A stretch of DNA of 64,000 nucleotides from Streptomyces sp. SN-593 (GTDB lineage Bacteria > Actinomycetota > Actinomycetes > Streptomycetales > Streptomycetaceae). A program made the translations under genes and the position numbers. Below the pieces are notes generated by a model. The model saw only the letters and a program-made list of their open reading frames with translations. It did no database searches and was not told where the DNA came from. Location of the stretch: positions 1,240,001 through 1,304,000 of the forward strand of contig NZ_AP018365.1 in the NCBI RefSeq assembly GCF_016756395.1, written 5' to 3'. Of the stretch, positions 18,114-26,392 are shown in pieces; position 1 is the first letter of the stretch; each line of letters opens with the position of its first letter.

Positions 18114-19040
18114 ATGGATCTCAGGCAGCTGGAGTACTTCGTCGCGGTCGCGGAGGAGCGGAACTTCACGCGGGCGGCCGCGCGCGTCCACATCAGCCAG
18201 TCGGGGGTGAGCGCGCAGGTCCGCCGCCTGGAACAGGAGCTGGGCGCGGAGCTGTTCGACCGCTCCGCGCGCACCGTGGCGCTCACGGTCGCCGGCAAGG
18301 CCGCCCTCGACCACGCGCGGGCCGCCCTCGCGGCCGCAGGCGCCGTGGCACAGGCGGTCGGCGAGGTCACGGAGGTGATCCGGGGGCGGTTGGCGGTGGG
18401 GATGGTCATCGGCTGCACCCTCACCCCGCTCTTCGACGCGCTCGCCGCCTTCCACCGCGCCCACCCCGGCGTCGGGATCTCGCTGCTGGAGGAGAACTCC
18501 GAGCTGCTGGTCGAGCAGGTCCGGTCCGGCGCGCTCGACCTCGCGCTGGTCGGCACGGCCAGCGCCGCGCCGGACGGGCTGGAGGCGCTGACCGTCGTCG
18601 GCGAACGGCTGGTCGCCGTGGTCCCGGCCGGGCACCCGCTGGCCGGCCGGCGCCGGCTCGCGCTGCGCGACGTCGCCGCGCACCCGGTCATCTGCATGCC
18701 GCCGGGGACCGGGCTGCGCACCGTTCTGGACCGGGCGTGCGCCGCGGGCGGCCTGCGCCCGGTGATCGCCTTCCAGGCGAGCGCGGCCGACGCGATCGCG
18801 GATCTGGCCGCGCGCGGGCTCGGCGTGGGGGTGCTCAGCGCGTCCATGGCCGCGCGCTACCGCGACCGCCTGGAGGCCCACCCGATCGACGGCGCCGCCG
18901 ACCCGGCGTACCTCTGCCTCCTCTGGCGCCCCTCCCCCGCGCCCGCCCTGCGCGCCCTGCTCCCGCACGCCCGCGCCGCCTTCGGCGCGGGCGCCGGTCC
19001 CGCAGGCACCGCTCCCCCGGGCTACGGCTCGAAGCGGTAG
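18114..19040 (+). CDS. LysR-family transcriptional regulator
   Basis: A 308-residue LysR-type regulator: winged helix-turn-helix at the N-terminus (LEYFVAVAEERNFTRAAARV and ISQSGVSAQVRRLE, residues 6-45) and a type 2 periplasmic-binding effector domain from about residue 90. It is divergent from the SnoaL-like gene, the classic arrangement for a LysR target. Its last 19 bases overlap the end of the convergent kdpE gene, so the two transcripts overlap at their 3' ends. Confidence 0.92.
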   Translation: MDLRQLEYFVAVAEERNFTRAAARVHISQSGVSAQVRRLEQELGAELFDRSARTVALTVAGKAALDHARAALAAAGAVAQAVGEVTEVIRGRLAVGMVIGCTLTPLFDALAAFHRAHPGVGISLLEENSELLVEQVRSGALDLALVGTASAAPDGLEALTVVGERLVAVVPAGHPLAGRRRLALRDVAAHPVICMPPGTGLRTVLDRACAAGGLRPVIAFQASAADAIADLAARGLGVGVLSASMAARYRDRLEAHPIDGAADPAYLCLLWRPSPAPALRALLPHARAAFGAGAGPAGTAPPGYGSKR

Positions 19041-19714
19041 CCCATCCCGGGCTCGGTGATGAGGTGGCGGGGCCGGGCCGGGTCCGGTTCGAGCTTGCGG
19101 CGCAACTGCGCCAGGTAGACCCGCAGGTAGTTGGTCTCGGAGCGGTAGGAGGGGCCCCACACCTCCTGGAGCAACTGCGTCTGGGTGACCAGCCGTCCGG
19201 GGTTGCGGACCAGGATCTCCAGCAGGTGCCACTCGGTGGGGGTGAGGCGCACGTCGGCCCCGCCGCTGCCGTGCACCTTCTTCGCGGCCAGGTCCACGGT
19301 GAACGCGTCGGTGACCACGACGGCCTGGTCGTCCGCGCCCCCGCCCGTGCCGGGCTCGGCGCGGCGGACCGCGGCGCGCAGCCGGGCCAGCAGCTCGTCC
19401 ATGCCGAACGGCTTGGTGACGTAGTCGTCGGCGCCCGCGTCGAGTGCCTGGACCTTCTCCTTGGAGGCGTGCCGGGCCGACAGCACGATGATCGGCACCC
19501 GGGTCCAGCCGCGCAGCCCGCGGATCACCTCGGCGCCGTCCATGTCGGGCAGGCTCAGGTCGAGCAGCACCACGTCGGGGTTGTGGGCGGCGGCCAGCCG
19601 CAGCGCGCCCGCGCCGTCCGGAGCGGCGTCCACGTCGTAGTGGCGGGCCCGGAGGTTGATCACCAGCGCTCGGACGAGCTGGGGTTCGTCGTCCACTACC
19701 AGGACCCGGGTCAT
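19022..19714 (-). CDS. kdpE: Response regulator KdpE
   Basis: A 230-residue OmpR-type response regulator. The receiver domain has the acidic pair VVDDE (Asp 8-9), phosphoacceptor Asp 52 in LLDLSLPDMDG and the conserved lysine in VTKPF; a winged-helix DNA-binding domain follows (TPTEWHLLEILVRNPGRLV). In KdpDE systems it controls potassium uptake genes. The ATG overlaps the kdpD stop (ATGA), so they are translationally coupled. No kdpFABC genes lie in this window; a KimA-like transporter is divergent from kdpD instead. Confidence 0.92.
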   Translation of the reverse strand: MTRVLVVDDEPQLVRALVINLRARHYDVDAAPDGAGALRLAAAHNPDVVLLDLSLPDMDGAEVIRGLRGWTRVPIIVLSARHASKEKVQALDAGADDYVTKPFGMDELLARLRAAVRRAEPGTGGGADDQAVVVTDAFTVDLAAKKVHGSGGADVRLTPTEWHLLEILVRNPGRLVTQTQLLQEVWGPSYRSETNYLRVYLAQLRRKLEPDPARPRHLITEPGMGYRFEP

Positions 19715-22464
19715 CGTTCGGGCTCTGCCTCTCGCAGGTCGGGATCGGGGGTGGGGCCGGGGGCGGCGGGCAGTGTGAAGACCATGCTCAGGCCGCCCCC
19801 GGGGGTGTCCTCGGCGGTCAGGGTTCCGCCCGTCGCCTCGGTGAAGCCGCGGGCGACGGCCAGGCCGAGGCCGACACCGGTCCCGGCGGTGGGCGCGTCG
19901 CCGTAGCGCTGGAACGGTTCGAACACCAGGTCCTTCGCCTCCTCCGGCACGCCGGGGCCGCGGTCGATCACCCGCACCTCCACCCGGGTGCCCTCCGGCA
20001 GCGCCACCGGGTCGGCCCGGATCACCACCGGGCGGCCGGGCGGGCTGTACTTGACGGCGTTCTCCACCACGTTGGCCACCGCCCGCTCCAGCAGCCCGGC
20101 GTCCACCCGCACCAGCGGCAGCGCCTCCGGGAGTTCCAGGCGTACGGTGCCGGCCGGCACCTCGGCGAGCGCGGCCGGCACCACCTCCTCCAACGCGACC
20201 TCCCGCAGCAGGGCGTTGACCGCGCCGGTGCGCAGGCGGCTCATGTCGAGCAGGTTGCCGATGAGGTGGTTGAGGCGGTCGGCACCGGTCTCGATCCCGG
20301 CGAGCAGTTCCGCCTCGTCCTCGGCGCTCCAGTCCACCTCGTCGGAACGCAGCGACGTGACCGCCGCCTTGATGCCGGCGAGCGGGGTGCGCAGGTCGTG
20401 GGAGACCGCGGCGAGCAGCGCGGTGCGGATGCGGTTGCCCTCGGCGAGCCGCCGGGCCCGGGCGGCCTGCTCGGCCAGCCGCCTGCGCTCCAGCAGCGCG
20501 GCGGTCTGCGCCGCGAACGCGACCAGCACCCGGCGGTCCTGGGCGGGCAGCACCCGTCCGTTGAGGGCCAGTACCAGCCGCTCCCCCGCCGGCACCTCCA
20601 CGTCGGCCGCCTCGGGCTCCACGGCCGGGTTCGGCCCGACCGACGCGGCGGTGGACCACCCGCCGCTCCCCGACCCGCCCTCGACCGGGCCCGCGCCGGA
20701 CCCCGACCCGCCCCCGACCAGGCCCACGCCGGACCCCGACCCGCCCCCGACCAGGCCCGCGCCGGACCCGGCGGACCCCTCCGCGGCGCCCGTCCGCGCC
20801 TCCCCGCCCGCGCCGCCGGAGGCCGCCGCCTGTCCCGGGTCGGGCTCCCCGGTGAACTCCAGCAGCGCCGCCGACTCCATGGCGAAGGTCTCCCGGACCC
20901 GGTCCAGCAGTGCGGTGATGCTGTCGGTGCCGTCCTCCCCGCGGAGCACGGCGCCGGCGAGGTACCCGAGGATCTCCGTCTCCGCGCGGCTGCGCGCGGC
21001 CTGGTGGGCGCGCCGGGCCGCGAGGTCGACGACGGAGGCGACCGCGATCCCGACGGCGACGAAGATCGCCAGCGCCAGCAGGTTCTGCGGGTCGGAGATG
21101 GTGAACGTGTGGGTGGGCGGCGCGAAGAAGTAGTTGAGCAGGAGGGAGCCGAGCAGCGCGGCCGCGATCGCCGGGAAGACCCCGCCGACGAGGGCGGCGG
21201 CGACGGTGAGGGTGAGGAAGAGCAGCAGCGGCGTGGTGAGCCCGGGGGTGCCGGTGCCGGCCCGCAGCAGCAGGGTGAGCAGCGGCGGGCCGCCGAGGCC
21301 GACCAGCCAGCCGCCGACCGCGCGGGCCCGCCCGAGCCCGATCGGCAGCCGCCCGGGCAGCCGGGGGCGGCCGCCGGCCACGTGCTCGTGGGTGACGATG
21401 TGCACGTCGATGTCGCCGGACTCGCGGGCCACCGTCGCGCCGACGCCGGGCCCCAGGACGTACTGCCACGCCTTGCGGCGGCTGGAGCCGAGCACGACCT
21501 GCGTGGCGTCCACGCCGCGCGCGAAGTCGAGCAGCGCGGCGGGGATGTCGCCGCCGACCACGGAGTGGTAGCTGCCGCCCAGGTCCTCGACCAGCCGGCG
21601 CTGTCCGGCGAGGTCGCCCGCGGCCGGGCCGGCCAGGCCGTCGGAGCGCACCACGTGCACCGCCAGCAGTTCGCTGCCGGAGCCCTTCGCCGCGATCCGG
21701 GCGGCCCGCCGGACCAGGGTGGCGCCCTCGGGGCCGCCGGTCAGGCCGACCACGATGCGCTCGCGGGTCTGCCAGGTCGCGGCGATGCCGTGCTCGGCGC
21801 GGTAGCGCAGCAGGTACTCGTCGACCCGGTCGGCGGTCCACAGCAGCGCCAGTTCGCGCAGCGCGGTGAGGTTGCCGGGCCGGAAGTAGTGCGACAGGGC
21901 GGCGTCGACCCGTTCGGGGGTGTAGACGTTGCCGTGCGCGAGGCGGCGGCGCAGCGCGTCGGGGTCCATGTCCACCAGGTGGATCTGCGCGGCGCGGCGC
22001 ACCACCTCGTCGGGCACGGTCTCCTGCTGCCGCACCCCGGTGATCCCCTCGACCACGTCGCCCAGGGACTCCAGGTGCTGGATGTTGACGGTGGAGACCA
22101 CGTCGACGCCCGCCCGCAGCAGCTCCTCGACGTCCTGCCAGCGCTTGGCGTGACGGCCGCCGGGCACGTTGGTGTGGGCCAGCTCGTCCACCAGCGCGAC
22201 CTTGGGGCGGCGGGCGAGCACCGCGTCGAGGTCCATCTCGGTGAACTCCGCGCCGCGGTGCGTCACGCGGCGCCGGGGCACGGTCTCCAGCCCGGCGAGC
22301 AGTTCGCGGGTGCGCGGCCGGGCGTGGTCCTCGACGTACGCGGCGACCACGTCGGTGCCGCGGGCGATGCGGCGGTGCGCCTCGCCGAGCATGGCGTACG
22401 TCTTGCCCACCCCGGGTGCGGCGCCGAGGTAGATCCGCAGACTGCCGCCGTGCGACGTGCCCAC
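19711..22464 (-). CDS. kdpD: Osmosensitive potassium-channel sensor kinase KdpD
   Basis: A 917-residue membrane histidine kinase. Order: KdpD N-terminal domain with Walker motif GAAPGVGKTYAML (about 11-23), a universal-stress-type domain (about 230-355), a four-helix membrane block (about 370-490), a GAF-like region (about 500-660), HisKA with the phosphorylated histidine in AAVSHDLRTPL (His about 689), and a HATPase domain (DRGPGVPEEAKDL, GVGLGLAVARG). Residues about 568-600 are a low-complexity G/S/V insertion made of three 11-residue repeats, within the GAF-like part, absent from typical KdpD. It senses low potassium or turgor and phosphorylates KdpE. Confidence 0.93.
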   Translation of the reverse strand: MGTSHGGSLRIYLGAAPGVGKTYAMLGEAHRRIARGTDVVAAYVEDHARPRTRELLAGLETVPRRRVTHRGAEFTEMDLDAVLARRPKVALVDELAHTNVPGGRHAKRWQDVEELLRAGVDVVSTVNIQHLESLGDVVEGITGVRQQETVPDEVVRRAAQIHLVDMDPDALRRRLAHGNVYTPERVDAALSHYFRPGNLTALRELALLWTADRVDEYLLRYRAEHGIAATWQTRERIVVGLTGGPEGATLVRRAARIAAKGSGSELLAVHVVRSDGLAGPAAGDLAGQRRLVEDLGGSYHSVVGGDIPAALLDFARGVDATQVVLGSSRRKAWQYVLGPGVGATVARESGDIDVHIVTHEHVAGGRPRLPGRLPIGLGRARAVGGWLVGLGGPPLLTLLLRAGTGTPGLTTPLLLFLTLTVAAALVGGVFPAIAAALLGSLLLNYFFAPPTHTFTISDPQNLLALAIFVAVGIAVASVVDLAARRAHQAARSRAETEILGYLAGAVLRGEDGTDSITALLDRVRETFAMESAALLEFTGEPDPGQAAASGGAGGEARTGAAEGSAGSGAGLVGGGSGSGVGLVGGGSGSGAGPVEGGSGSGGWSTAASVGPNPAVEPEAADVEVPAGERLVLALNGRVLPAQDRRVLVAFAAQTAALLERRRLAEQAARARRLAEGNRIRTALLAAVSHDLRTPLAGIKAAVTSLRSDEVDWSAEDEAELLAGIETGADRLNHLIGNLLDMSRLRTGAVNALLREVALEEVVPAALAEVPAGTVRLELPEALPLVRVDAGLLERAVANVVENAVKYSPPGRPVVIRADPVALPEGTRVEVRVIDRGPGVPEEAKDLVFEPFQRYGDAPTAGTGVGLGLAVARGFTEATGGTLTAEDTPGGGLSMVFTLPAAPGPTPDPDLREAEPER
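20663..20761. repeat. Three 33-bp in-frame tandem repeats inside kdpD
   Basis: Three 33-bp units start at 20663, 20696 and 20729 (core CCCGACCCGCCC). They encode 11-residue repeats of the form GGGSGSG-VGL. The second and third units are nearly identical, so the expansion is recent. Confidence 0.85.
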
Positions 22465-22647
22465 CGCTGCCTCTCCCTTCCGACGACGTGGCCGGCGGCG
22501 CTGCTGCGTACCGCGCGGACACCTTGAGCATAGGCCGCCCGAGGGCGCCGCAGGGCCCTTGACCAGCAGCGGGGCGGGGGCGGGGCGGCCGGTTCGCGCC
22601 CTGCCCGCGGCGGCGGGCGGCCCGGGGACGGAGCGCCAGGCGGAAAG

Positions 22648-22669
22648 GCGTTAAGGACGCGCTAAGATC
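22648..22669 (+). promoter_or_regulatory. Candidate KdpE box: 11-bp direct repeat
   Basis: GCGTTAAGGAC (22648-22658) is followed immediately by GCGCTAAGATC (22659-22669). An exact 11-bp phase is what OmpR-family dimers use. It lies between the divergent kdpD and KimA-like genes, and TAAGAT (22663-22668) could act as a -10 for the transporter gene. Confidence 0.45.
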
Positions 22670-22757
22670 CCGGGCCCGCACCGCCGGATGTCCGTTTCGC
22701 CCCGACTGCGTGCAGTACTCATGAGGAGGCCAGAACTCCTTCCCGAACGGACCGCCC

Positions 22758-24755
22758 ATGCTGTCGTCCTCCACCCGGCCCGCGGCCGCGGCGCTGCCCG
22801 AGAGCCCCGGGTACCGGGTGAAGAAGCACCTGCTGGGCAGGCCGCTGGTCACCGAGCAGTTGTCGGCCGAGCGGCTGTCCAACCCGATCGCGCTGGGCGT
22901 GCTCGCCTCGGACTGCATCTCCTCGATGGCCTACGGCTCGGAGCAGATGCTGGTGGTGCTGATCCCGGCGATCGGCGTCGCCGCGTTCACCGCGCTCATA
23001 CCCCTGACCGCCGCCATCCTGTGCGTCCTGCTGCTGCTGACGCTCTCCTACCGCGACGTGGTGACGGCCTACACCCGGGCCGGCGGGTCCTACGTCGTGG
23101 CGCGGGAGAACTTCGGGCCGCGGGTCGCCCAGGTCGCGGCGGTCGCCCTGCTGATCGACTACATCGTCACCGTGGCGGTCCAGGCGGCCGCGGGCACGGA
23201 CGCGCTGGTCTCGCTGGTCCACCTGCTGTGGGGCGACGGCCGGCTGACGGCCCTGGACGACAACAAGCTCCTCATCACCGTCGGGGTGGTGCTGCTGCTG
23301 TGCTGGGGCAACCTGCGCGGCATCCGTGAGGCCGGCCGCTCCTTCGCGCTGCCCGCCTACCTGTTCATGAGCGCGATGGCCCTGCTCGTCGTGACCGGCT
23401 TCACCCGCTTCCTGCTGGGCGACCACTCCCGCATCGACGTCCACACCCCGGGCATGGTCGGCCTCGGCGGCGACACCCACGGCTTCTTCTACGGCGCGTC
23501 GCTGCTGATCCTGCTGCGCGCCTTCGCCAACGGCGGCTCCTCGCTGACCGGGCTGGAGGCGATCTCCAACGGCGTCAGCGTCTTCCGCAGCCCGCAGGGC
23601 CCCAACGCCCGCCGCACCATGGTCGCGATGTCCTGCATCCTGGGCACCGGGGTGCTCGGGGTCTCCCTGCTCGCGCACATCACCCACGCCACGCCCTACG
23701 TCGCGCAGACCCCGACCGTCGTGTCGCAGGAGGCGCGTTGGGCCTTCGGCGAGAGCTGGTACGGCACCGCGGGCCTGGTCTTCGTGCAGTTGGCGACGGC
23801 GCTGATCCTGTACATGGGCGCGAACACCTCCTTCAACGGCTTCCCGTTCCTGGCCAGTTTCGTCGCCGAGGACTCCTTCCTGCCCCGCCAGCTCACGCGC
23901 CGCGGGCACCGGTTGGCGTTCTCCAACGGCATCGTGGTGCTGACCGTGGTGTCGCTGACGCTGCTGGTCGCCACCAAGGGCAGCCTCAACTCGCTCGTCG
24001 GGCTCTACGCGATCGGGGTGTTCTCCGGGTTCACCATGGCCGGGGCCGGCCTGGTCCGGCACCACTGGCGGTCGCGCGCGGGCCGGTGGCGGGCGAAGCT
24101 CGCCCTCAACGGCCTGGCCTGCGGGGTGTCGCTGCTGGTCGCGCTGATCTTCGCGGTCACGAAGTTCACCGAGGGCGCGTGGGTGGTGGTGCTGGTCTTC
24201 CCGGTCGGCGTGTGGGCGCTGATCAAGGTGAACCAGCGCTACCGCGAGGAGGCCGCGGCGCTGGCGGCCGCACCCGCGGACGCGACGGTGCCGGGGGCCA
24301 GCACCCAGGTGATGTACATCCTGGTGGACCGGGTGGACCTGGCCGTGCTCAAGGCGATCCGGTACGCCCGCGCGCTGCGGCCGGCCGAGATCCGCGCGGT
24401 GCACGTCATGGTCGACGCACAGGAGGCGAGGCGGCTGGCGGCACGCTGGGACCGCACCGAGGTCGGCGACCTGCCGCTGGAGATGGTGGAGTGTCCCGAC
24501 CGCCGGATCAGCCGCGCGGTGCTCGAACTGGTCGACCGCCGCGTCCGCGAGCAGGGGGCTCAGGTCACGCTGCTCATCCCCGAGCGCACCTACTCGCCGG
24601 TGCTGGGGCGCCTGCTGCACCGGCGCACCGCCGACCACATCGCCCGCGCGGTCGGCCGGCTCCCGGACGTCGTGGCCACGATCGTCCCGTTCGACGTCGC
24701 CGAGCCGCACGAGCGGCGCGCGCCCGACGGTTCGGCCGCCGTCCGCCGCGGCTGA
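22758..24755 (+). CDS. APC-superfamily transporter, KimA-like (probable potassium importer)
   Basis: A 665-residue membrane protein with about 12 transmembrane helices (residues about 40-480) and a soluble C-terminal domain resembling a universal-stress fold (MYILVDRVDLAVLKAIRYAR onward). The N-terminal signature of the YdaO/KimA branch of the APC superfamily is present (LASDCISSMAYGSEQML, TYRDVVTAYTRAGG-like SYRDVVTAYTRAGGSYVVAR). KimA of Bacillus imports potassium with protons. The adjacent divergent kdpDE supports potassium as substrate, but amino-acid transport cannot be excluded. An in-frame stop at 22722 leaves the ATG at 22758 as the only good start; its ribosome site is weak. Confidence 0.85.
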   Translation: MLSSSTRPAAAALPESPGYRVKKHLLGRPLVTEQLSAERLSNPIALGVLASDCISSMAYGSEQMLVVLIPAIGVAAFTALIPLTAAILCVLLLLTLSYRDVVTAYTRAGGSYVVARENFGPRVAQVAAVALLIDYIVTVAVQAAAGTDALVSLVHLLWGDGRLTALDDNKLLITVGVVLLLCWGNLRGIREAGRSFALPAYLFMSAMALLVVTGFTRFLLGDHSRIDVHTPGMVGLGGDTHGFFYGASLLILLRAFANGGSSLTGLEAISNGVSVFRSPQGPNARRTMVAMSCILGTGVLGVSLLAHITHATPYVAQTPTVVSQEARWAFGESWYGTAGLVFVQLATALILYMGANTSFNGFPFLASFVAEDSFLPRQLTRRGHRLAFSNGIVVLTVVSLTLLVATKGSLNSLVGLYAIGVFSGFTMAGAGLVRHHWRSRAGRWRAKLALNGLACGVSLLVALIFAVTKFTEGAWVVVLVFPVGVWALIKVNQRYREEAAALAAAPADATVPGASTQVMYILVDRVDLAVLKAIRYARALRPAEIRAVHVMVDAQEARRLAARWDRTEVGDLPLEMVECPDRRISRAVLELVDRRVREQGAQVTLLIPERTYSPVLGRLLHRRTADHIARAVGRLPDVVATIVPFDVAEPHERRAPDGSAAVRRG

Positions 24756-24794
24756 CCGCGGGCCCGGGCCGGCCGGGGCCCGTACGATGGCGCC

Positions 24795-25388
24795 ATGGCG
24801 ACCGCACGGACCCGGCCCCAGCCCGGACGGCCGGCCCAGATCAGCCGGGAGCAGATCGTCGCGGCCGCCCTGGAGGGCAACCTCGACACGCTGACCATGC
24901 GCGAGCTGGCCGCGCGGCTCGGCGTCACGCACAGCGCGCTGTACCGGTGGGTGCGCGGGCGGGACGAACTGCTCGACATGGTGGGCGAGTCGATCGTGGC
25001 GCGGGTGCTGCCCGCCGACGAGCCGGACGCCCGGACCTGGGCGGACTGGCTGCGCCGGCTCGCGTGGGCGATGCACGACGAGTTCCTGGCGGTCCCCGGC
25101 TACGCCACCCGCACCGCCCGCCCGCACCGGCACCACCCCGAGGCGTTCGACCGGCTGCGCTCTGGCGTCACCGGGGCGTTCACGGCGGCCGGCGCGCCGC
25201 CCGATCTCGCCGAGCAGAGCTGGTACGTGTTCGGCACGTGCCTGGTGAGCTGGCTCGCCGGGCAGGAGTCCTCGCTCGGTCTGGGCGCCGCCGCGCCCCG
25301 CTTCGACCTCTTCCTGGACGCGCTGCTGCGCGGTCTGCCGGTGCGCGAACCGGCCGTCGCCCGCCCCGGGCAGGCGCCGCCGGCGTAG
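24795..25388 (+). CDS. TetR/AcrR-family transcriptional regulator
   Basis: A 197-residue one-component repressor. The helix-turn-helix is LTMRELAARLGVTHSALYRW (about residues 34-53), close to the TetR-proper subgroup, and the C-terminal ligand domain has the TetR_C pattern (RRLAWAMHDEFLAVPGYA). It starts 39 bp after the transporter gene on the same strand and may be transcribed with it. The target is not evident; no efflux pump is adjacent. Confidence 0.88.
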   Translation: MATARTRPQPGRPAQISREQIVAAALEGNLDTLTMRELAARLGVTHSALYRWVRGRDELLDMVGESIVARVLPADEPDARTWADWLRRLAWAMHDEFLAVPGYATRTARPHRHHPEAFDRLRSGVTGAFTAAGAPPDLAEQSWYVFGTCLVSWLAGQESSLGLGAAAPRFDLFLDALLRGLPVREPAVARPGQAPPA

Positions 25389-25458
25389 CGTGTCCGGGCA
25401 CGCGCCGCGTCGGGGGCCGCACCCGGTCGCCGGCGCGCGGAACCGTGGAAGGGGCACC

Positions 25459-25836
25459 GTGATCGAGGAGTTGGCGGCCTTCGTGCGCGCCCGGCTGACC
25501 GAGGACCTGGCCTACGCGTGGGGCGGCGCCGTGGCGGGCGGCCGGTGGACGGCCGAGGGGACGCGGCTGGTCGTCGACTCCGGCGCCGCGTTCGAGGTGG
25601 GCGCGCCGGTCGCCGCGCACGCCGCCCACCACGACCCGGCCCGGGTGGTCCGCGCGGTCGCGGCCAAGCAGGCGCTCCTCGCCCGGTGCGAGCGCCACCT
25701 CGCGCGGCCGGAACCCGGGGACGGCACCCGCGACGGCGACCTCCTCGTCGCCCAGATCCTGGTCGCCCTGGCCGCGGAGTGGGCCGCCCACCCCGACCAC
25801 CGCGAGGAGTGGACCGGCTCGCCACCCGAGCAGTAG
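25459..25836 (+). CDS. DUF6221-like small protein
   Basis: A 125-residue protein resembling the DUF6221 family common in Streptomyces: an N-terminal region starting EELAAFVRARLTED, the conserved core HAAHHDPARVVRAVAAKQALL (shown here in part), and a C-terminal AAEWAAHPDHREEW. The family has no known function. The GTG at 25459 follows GGAAGGGG. It stands alone between the TetR gene and a 550-bp non-coding stretch. Confidence 0.75.
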   Translation: MIEELAAFVRARLTEDLAYAWGGAVAGGRWTAEGTRLVVDSGAAFEVGAPVAAHAAHHDPARVVRAVAAKQALLARCERHLARPEPGDGTRDGDLLVAQILVALAAEWAAHPDHREEWTGSPPEQ

Positions 25837-26301
25837 CCGCGCCGGAGCGCGACCCGCCGTGGCCCGTCCCCCCATCCCGGCGCCACCGCGCCCCGTGTCG
25901 GCGGCCGGGGTCGTACGACGCGCCTCCGTGAACAGCCCGGCCCGCCCGCAACCGCCCACCCGCCCGCGGCATGTCGCCCGCGCGGTCCCAGCCGGAGGTC
26001 AAGTTCCCCCGAGCCCGGCGGCACCCGCGCCGACCGGGTACAGCGGGGTGCCGGCCCGCCCGGAGGCGATGCCTGCCGACGCCCCGGGCCCCGCGGCACG
26101 CGGCCGCTCCGCCGTGACCGAGCGCGAAGTGACGTCGCCGCGACCGCCCATGAACCGGCGCCCGACCCGACCCGCCCGACCCCGAGCCGACGCCCGCCTG
26201 CGCCCGTCGGTACCCGGGCGCGGCGCCTCGGTTCGGCCTGAGCGCCACGAAGGCCGTCGGCGAGCGGTCCGAGGCCCGACAGACCGCTCCCACCCAGCAG
26301 C
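25837..26301. other. Gene-free stretch before the iron region
   Basis: About 465 bp of very GC-rich sequence. Open frames exist on both strands but they lack ribosome sites and give proline/arginine-rich translations typical of shadows. I see no RNA gene or mobile element here. Confidence 0.5.
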
Positions 26302-26342
26302 TTAGGTAAGCCTTACATATTAGTGACCATTGGTCTTATACT
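26302..26342 (+). promoter_or_regulatory. Iron box and promoter of the MFS gene
   Basis: TTAGGTAAGCCTTACATAT (26302-26320) matches about 15 of 19 positions of the DmdR/IdeR iron box TTAGGTTAGGCTAACCTAA. It overlaps a -35-like TTACAT (26313-26318), and a -10 TATACT follows at 26337-26342 with an 18-base spacer. Between them lies a small palindrome GACCATTGGTC (26325-26335). Iron-loaded repressor would block this promoter. Confidence 0.75.
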
Positions 26343-26392
26343 CGGGGCCCGCGCGGCCGCGCTGCCGCTTCCCCGATCCGAAGGGCACCCCC

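Noticed and set aside
20266..22527. Long plus-strand open frames antisense to kdpD
   Set aside because: High GC suppresses stop codons; the translations lack recognisable domains while the minus strand encodes a complete KdpD.
22669..22757. A c-di-AMP (ydaO-type) riboswitch before the KimA-like gene
   Set aside because: The leader is under about 90 bases and I cannot find the conserved core of that riboswitch.
25837..26305. Open frames in the 550-bp gap before the iron box
   Set aside because: No ribosome sites, atypical residue composition and no recognisable family.
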